From Zonotrichia leucophrys gambelii (taxonomy: Eukaryota > Chordata > Aves > Passeriformes > Passerellidae): DNA of 64,000 bases. A model generated the notes under the pieces. It was given only the letters and a program-made list of their open reading frames with translations, did no database searches and was not told where the DNA came from. Within the stretch, counting starts at the first letter, position 1, and every line of letters begins with the position of its first letter. The position numbers and the translations under genes are program-made. Of this stretch, positions 57,909-64,000 are shown piece after piece. Location of the stretch: contig NC_088179.1 in the NCBI RefSeq assembly GCF_028769735.1, forward strand, positions 7,386,001 to 7,450,000, given 5' to 3'.

Positions 57909-60900
57909 CACACATCTGCATATGTTTTATGTACCATGTTCGTCCTATCTATAGGTACATCTATATCAACCTATTTAATTTTTCTTTTCAATTCCCTTTC
58001 TTCTCTGCTTTCTGCATCCTGGAGCAGACCACCTACATGTGTGTTTGGAATAGCTTTCAGTCAGTCACCACTACAGCAGAGGTGGTGGAAGTGCACTCTT
58101 ATTAATGGGTTTAAACCACTGTCTTTGTTATGCTCCTGGGCCTAATTCTTGGCAACAGCAAATTGCTGAAACTCTGCTAAAATTGTTCCATTGACTTTCC
58201 TGGAGCATTTTTTGTGCTGTGAGGGTTTGGTCTGTGAGAGCCAGCAGGGATCAGCAGTTGGGGCAGCTCCAAGCCCACAGCTAAAACACAGACAGTGAAT
58301 GTATTTCTGTCACCTCCCTGAGTGGGGATCCCAGGGCAGCACCCAGGCAGGGGAGATCCTGCCAAGGATGGAGAGGTACCATTTCACTTGGCCATGCTGG
58401 AGGTCCCTGCTCTTCACACTGGTTCAGCAAGGGTCACTCCCAGCTGCAAGGCTACTGAGGGTATTTTATAATTCTCATCTCCAATCTTCTGCTTTTAACA
58501 CATCCCTCGCAACAGGCTAAAAGCCTTGTGGCTGTAAGGATGGACTAGAGCACAGAAAAATCCACAGGGAATGTCTGGTCACTGAAACAGCAACAGAGTT
58601 TTTTGGTCCTTTCTTCTCCTTTTTCAGACATTGCTGAGTGAAGCTCTCAAAGCAGGTTCCATGCATGTACCTTTTCCCCATGCTGCATGGAAATGCTGTC
58701 ACAAAAATCAGGTGAGCCTCTTCCAGCCAACACTTCTGGGGGAACTTCAGAAATAGCAGGGGAATAGGAGATACAGTTCAGTTTCTATAGTAGAAAAATT
58801 CAGTGTTTGATTTTCTCCTGAAAAAAGATGAGGAATCCAGGAGAACTGTGTTCCTGCAAATGAAACTTCATTCTCTCCTGGGAATGACTGCAAGCTTGTT
58901 GGTACTTGGTGAGCTTCAACCAAAGGTGGCACTAGGGGATCACAAGTAAGTCTTTAAATGCACCACTGTGCTCTTCATTCTCTTCCTATCATTGTGTTCT
59001 CAACTCCTTCCCCTCTGGGTTTTTCAGGTGATATTTTCTAAAAATGGAGAAGGCTTCTCACTGACACTGCCTGGAATCCTGAGGTAGGAATGGTGAGGAG
59101 GATGGAAAGCTGATGGTAAACTCCCTTCTGTTAATACTGAAGGAAAATTTATGTATTATCTGTGTATCTATGTAGGATGATGTTAATTCTGTTAAGAAAT
59201 GTGGATTGAATTCTAGTTTTAAAAATCCATCAGGAATTAGGTCTGTTCAGATACATTAATTTCTCCTTCTCTGCTTCATATCTGCCAAACCCTAAATCCC
59301 CTCAGTCCTCTTTGTGCTCCAACTCCATGTGTATTGTTGCAATCTTGGAAAACATTTCATTTTCACTGGTGGGCTTTGACAGCTGACCATGCCTGAATCT
59401 TTGGAAAGTCCCTTCAGATCCTTTATGCTTACCTGTCTTTCAGCTGGGACAGAACTGTGGGAACAAGGTTTAGGCTGCTGCTGCTGCAAACACTTGTGGG
59501 AGCTCCTAAACTTCTAATCTTCCTGTAAAATTAACCTGGCAATGGAATGTGATGCTGCAGTCTGCTTAAATAGTGTGTTTCCTGTGGGATTGTAAGGAAG
59601 TCACTCCTGTTTCTGCTCCAGTTCCCTGTCTGAGCAATAACTCTTCCTCCTCTGTGAGCTGCTGGGACAGTAAATCAATTCTCTTACATGCTGCAGATCT
59701 GGGTGACATATACATTTCCAGATATTCCTTTTATTCTGCCCCAAATCCTTGTGGGATTGTCATCTTCTGCTGTTAGGCAGGGCCTGTCACTGCCTGCCCA
59801 GTGAAGGATTTAAAGGAAAAAGGGGCTGAGCAAAAGACCCCAACTGTTCCAGATCAGCTTTGCCTTGTGTTTCCCTAGGCACACCTGGCCCTCTCAGGTC
59901 CCAAGGTTTTAATGCGTTTCCTGATACAGATCTGAATAAAGCCATCACCTTTAATTTTTACTACAGTTTAATACTTCAGGATAATACATCTAATATTTCA
60001 AAAGGACCACTGAAATCATTTGGTCTTGGACACTGAGGGACTGTTGGAGAGCTCAGTGAAGAAATATTTGTGTCTTTTCATGAGTAAAGTTGATGCAGAA
60101 TAACTTTGCCTAAAAGCAAACAGAGGGAATTTTATTTACCTATCTATAATAAAGAACATAGATGAAGTACTACTAATTTTGAACCATATTAGATATGTAT
60201 TGCAGACTAGCACCATATAAAAAAAAAATGACAAATTAGATTGAATCAAGAATCATGTCTGATTAAGCTGTATAAAATCACCTTCATGTATGTCACCCTC
60301 TTTCAGTGCTGCCCCTCTCCTTTTGGTTTCATGTCTGTCCTTGAATGGAAGGTCACAGCTAAGGTGAGTGCTGCTAGCATCAGAGCACAGCAGCCTGCAG
60401 TGTACCATGTACCAGCAGAGAGCTGAGGACACAGATTTATTAATGGCTTGGTGTGTCATTTTGAGCTTTGACAAATACTTCTTTTGAACTGCATTTCATT
60501 GTGCAACTACACAAAAATGCATCATTAAATTTTTAAAAAGGGAAAGGTGTTCTCCAGCTCATTGAGGTGTCTGTGCTTCCAGCCTCTACCTGGGGCTCTC
60601 CTCAATACAGTACCTGTTTCTGAAAAGAATTCATAGGCACAAAGGGTTAATATAGTGCAAGTGAAATGGTGACTGCATCTATTAAGAAATGCATCACGTT
60701 ATGTTTCTGTGTCCACAGGAGGGTTCTAGAGCCGCTTGTGCATTGCCAAAACCTTCCTGAAACGTGGGCAGTGTGAGCAGAGTGTCTGACAGACTGGGTA
60801 TCACATTGCGGGGGGAAAAAAACCAGCCCTCCAAACCAGAGAGGGAGAGCATGGAAAATTTGGGTCCCCTCTCCTCCCTGCACAACTCTTTATTTGTTTA

Positions 60901-61129
60901 AAGAATTTGTGTGGTATGTGTGAACAATCCAAGTGAAGCCCTGCCCCCTGCCATGTGCTAATGACACAGTTTAAATCACTCCCATATGCTGAGTTCTCTG
61001 CTCTGTTTACCCGGCCACAGTAAATACATGCTGGTAGTGCCAAGGGCCTGACAGTGGCTCAGAAAGCAAAGAGTGTATTTAAACCTGAACTTGAATCTTA
61101 GTCCTGGCTGTAACAGAGCATTTTGTCTT

Positions 61130-61148
61130 TGCTGTCTCAGAGACAGCA
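61130..61148. repeat. 19-bp palindrome
   Basis: TGCTGTCTC-A-GAGACAGCA pairs perfectly over nine bases. It contains two inverted GTCTC/GAGAC words. About three such palindromes with short spacers are expected in 64 kb by chance. Confidence 0.85.
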
Positions 61149-63272
61149 GCGAGACTGAGTGGCAGAAGTGCTTCTTGGTGGGCATGGGTAAAGTTTCAGA
61201 TGATTGTGGATTTTTCTGAGGGAAACAGTGTTCAGAGAGAGCTGAAGAGGCCAGAAAGTGATCATTTTCTGGTCTAAATCCACAGGGCCTTCCTGTGGGT
61301 TGAGAGCAGTGCTGTGACCTCCCTGCTGCCAGGAGAAGGCTTCTGGCAGACAGAGAAACTGGAAAAATCTCTGAAAGTGAAGGGGTCAGGACAGTTGTCA
61401 CACCCTCTATATCCAGTTTGGGTGGATATTGGAGATAGAAATCCCAATTCGTTTTATTTTCTTCAAAAAATTAATGAAACAGGGTAACAACTTCTGTGGG
61501 TACACATGGGTCTGCAGTTGACAGGGAGATAAATCTAAGTGGCATTGTGCTTGTCACTGTAAACTTTTCTGAATGTATGTGTTATTCATCCCTCACACGT
61601 TTTTTAGTCTATCAGATATTTAAAGAGCACCTATGTACCTCTGGAATACCTTTTTCCCCTTTTTGTCCTGTTTTGTTCCTGTTTATTTTATGTGGTGGAA
61701 TTAGACAGACTTTTTCCGTTTCCTTTCAAGAGCTGTTGTCGATACTCCAGGACCTTCTGGTCCAAAGCCCTCTGAAGTCAGTCAGCTGCAACTCTGAGAG
61801 CTCATTGGTCTTTGGGTAAGGCCTCAGGTTAGCAAAGGACAGAGCTTGAGAATGTAAGTGCTTGGATTTTAAGATTAAGTTGTCCTTACAAACCCCTCCT
61901 AAGGGCACAAGGGCCTCTTCAAGAGTAAACCCTCACTGCCATGAGACAGGCAGGTTGGTGACAATACAGGGATTTTGCTGTGTGATGTCATCCCTTTTAC
62001 ATCCTCAGTTTTCTGGAACTCTTTCACTTCATAGTGCAAAGGCAGAAAGCTGGAAATTCTCCATTGGGTGAACTTCTGAATTTATTAACCTTGCTGACCA
62101 TGTATCTTCAGTCTTTTTAGGTACAGTTGACTTCACAAAGCTGGCACTCTAAATTTCAGCAATGTGATCAGCTACCAGGGTAAAAGGATGGATTTTCTGT
62201 TCTCTCATATCAAGGACTTTAAATGACTTAGAGTAAGGGGGGAGTGAGGGAACAGTACCTGATGGGACCCAGCTGGGGAAGGGAAAGCAAAATGTTGAAC
62301 TCAACAGTGTGCTTCTTCTCATATCTTAATAATTTTTAAATTTTTGGCTCAGAAAGATTTTTTGGCTGTTTGCCAGTTTTGTGTTATCATGTTCCCACCA
62401 CATAATTGCATGTGCAGGATTATAATGAAATGTTTCCAGACTTGCTCTCTAGAGCAAACGTATGGACTGTGTGAATAATACAGTTCATGCCTGAAAACTC
62501 ATTCAGGACTACAAGAATTCCTCCCTAAACCCTGGACATTGCATAACTCCTAGAAAAGTGAAGAAAAAGGATTACAGAAATTACTCATATTAAATATGTT
62601 TTAAGAACATTAATGAATGTAGGGAAGTTTAGGTTTTCTGCTAAACAAAAGTCATAAATAAATACAAAAATAGATCCAAACCCTGCTGCTTAATACCCAC
62701 ACTGTGTTGGTTGTGGGAGAAGCAAAGTAACAGTCCATTCTTCTTGTCCAGCACCTTTCTCCCCTGTTAATATTTAGTTCTTAATGGATATCATGATAGG
62801 TACTACTTGCTTGCTTTTGATAAGCATATAATAATATATGTTATGGAATTAATCAATTTATCCTCAGAATTTGAAAGTGGAATTGAAGTGAGATAGACAT
62901 GAACTCTATGGAAATCATCAAAGATATTACAATTATGATTTAATTAGAAAACAAATACAGTTTTACACAAATAAAGTCTCCTGGATGCCAGTTACTAAAT
63001 ACAATAATCCTCTGAGCTCTGTCCCTCTTCACTGTGGGCTATTGTCTTTGTATGAAGGAAGTGTGGGAAATAGTGCTTTTAAAATACACTATCTTTGACT
63101 GAAGTTAAAAGTAATTTTTCCCTCACACTTTTTGACTATAATTCATTGTTTATTTATGGTTTTATTTATTTAGGGCTGAAGGAGGAATAGGACAGACATT
63201 ACTTAACATTACTTAAGCTTGGATTAGAAGGAAGGCAACTCTCAAATTTCATAGTTGTGTACAATGATGATT

Positions 63273-63288
63273 TTTGTTTGTTTGTTTG
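63273..63288. repeat. (TTTG)4 microsatellite
   Basis: Four exact TTTG units preceded by two further T. Simple repeat. Confidence 0.9.
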
Positions 63289-64000
63289 CCTTCTGATTAT
63301 GGCTCTAAAAAGCATGCATTCCAATAGGTACTGAGATGAATTTAAATGTTAATTGTTATTGATATTTCAAGGCAATGTTTTGACCTGAAAGTTCAACTAT
63401 TTGTGTTTTCTTCTTTATAGAAATTACATCTGAGTGGCCATGATAAATTATTCTAGTTTATATTCACCTTAGTCTATTTTAGTGCCACTTTCTGAAGTAA
63501 GTAAGAATAAGCCTGTTTTTTTCTGCTATTTTTAAAATATACAACTTACTGTCTTTTTCAGTCAACTGAAAATCACATTCCTTAAAACTATTTAATTATT
63601 TGAAATGCCCTACAGTGCAGTCTGGTAAAATGCTGATTGTCCTCAGGTTCAGTGACATTCTCTAGAGTGACCAAGTCATCAACAATCAGACTTTAGGTAC
63701 AGGGTCAGGATTAAAAATTTGTCTTGTTGCCCAGTTCAATACATGTCAACCTGCCATCCTAATAGAATGGGGAAATGAGGAGATGGCCATCCACCTCTCA
63801 CCTCCTCCTAGAAGGTTCATCATGACAAAACTGGGAAGCCAGACTGATCTTGAGCATTTCCTTTCCAAGAGAGCAACAGGCAGAGTCATTGTGGAGATGT
63901 TTGGAAAAGGTGACTGAAATGTGATGCTGCAGGTCTCTCAATTAGGAAAGAAATGTCTGGACATTCTTATTGAAAGGAAATTATGAATCCATTAATCAGA

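Larger units (their letters stand above)
57909..64000. other. Unique non-coding stretch
   Basis: No gene or named repeat. GC-richer pockets at 58180-58430 and 61020-61400 carry unrecognised frames (the minus frame at 60976-61401 is 141 codons). A 19-bp palindrome TGCTGTCTCAGAGACAGCA lies at 61130-61148 and a (TTTG)4 run at 63273-63288. Confidence 0.5.

Noticed and set aside
57831..58145. 104-codon frame rich in Tyr and Ile
   Set aside because: It is driven by the (TA)n/(CA)n tract at 57891-57913.
60976..61401. 141-codon minus frame
   Set aside because: The translation is unremarkable and overlaps no supporting signal. Length is compatible with chance in a stop-poor pocket.
1..64000. CRISPR arrays, operons, tRNA or rRNA genes and bacterial signals
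   Set aside because: No regularly spaced repeats, cloverleaf-type genes or tightly packed coding frames were seen. CR1 tails show that this is bird DNA.

Overview
The window looks like non-coding nuclear DNA from a bird, most likely a neoavian and possibly a songbird. The evidence is three 3' ends of CR1 LINEs (near 1180-1341, 46271-46500 and 47631-47761), whose tail wording is typical of avian CR1. There are also a few very old SINE relics and long stretches of unique, AT-rich, CpG-poor sequence. The species was not determined.

I found no protein-coding gene, RNA gene, CRISPR array or bacterial-type feature. Open frames are short (longest 155 codons, minus strand 35056-35523). They often overlap on both strands and sit in slightly GC-richer pockets. 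None has a domain, repeat pattern or exon-like boundaries that I recognise. The window is best read as intergenic or deep intronic DNA.

Layout. 1-7.2 kb: unique DNA with a minus-strand CR1 tail, an imperfect tandem duplication and an LTR-like or promoter-like block around 4960-5245. 7.2-16.6 kb: unique DNA with poly-T runs and two GC-richer pockets. 16.67-17.02 kb: an ancient MIR/CORE-type SINE on the minus strand beside an L3/AmnSINE-type tail on the plus strand. 17-34 kb: unique DNA with possible regulatory clusters (four close CpGs with CACGTG near 24.48 kb, tandem TAATC-type sites near 28.37 kb, and an E-box flanked by inverted ATTAA at 32.39 kb). 34.6-39.8 kb: GC-richer pockets and a candidate conserved element near 38.45-38.70 kb. 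42.7-43.0 kb: a minus-strand LTR-like block. 46.3-47.8 kb: two plus-strand CR1 tails of different subtypes. 49.1-50.4 kb: a SINE head relic, two short tandem duplications and a perfect 13-bp hairpin. 51-64 kb: unique AT-rich DNA with a (TA)n tract, an inverted TGTGGGAA pair at 56.45 kb and an 11-bp hairpin at 57.25 kb.

I see no new biological system that I can support. The observations worth a second look are the hairpins, the paired transcription-factor-like motifs, the old SINE junction and the two unassigned LTR-like blocks. All need alignment or repeat-library searches that I could not run.
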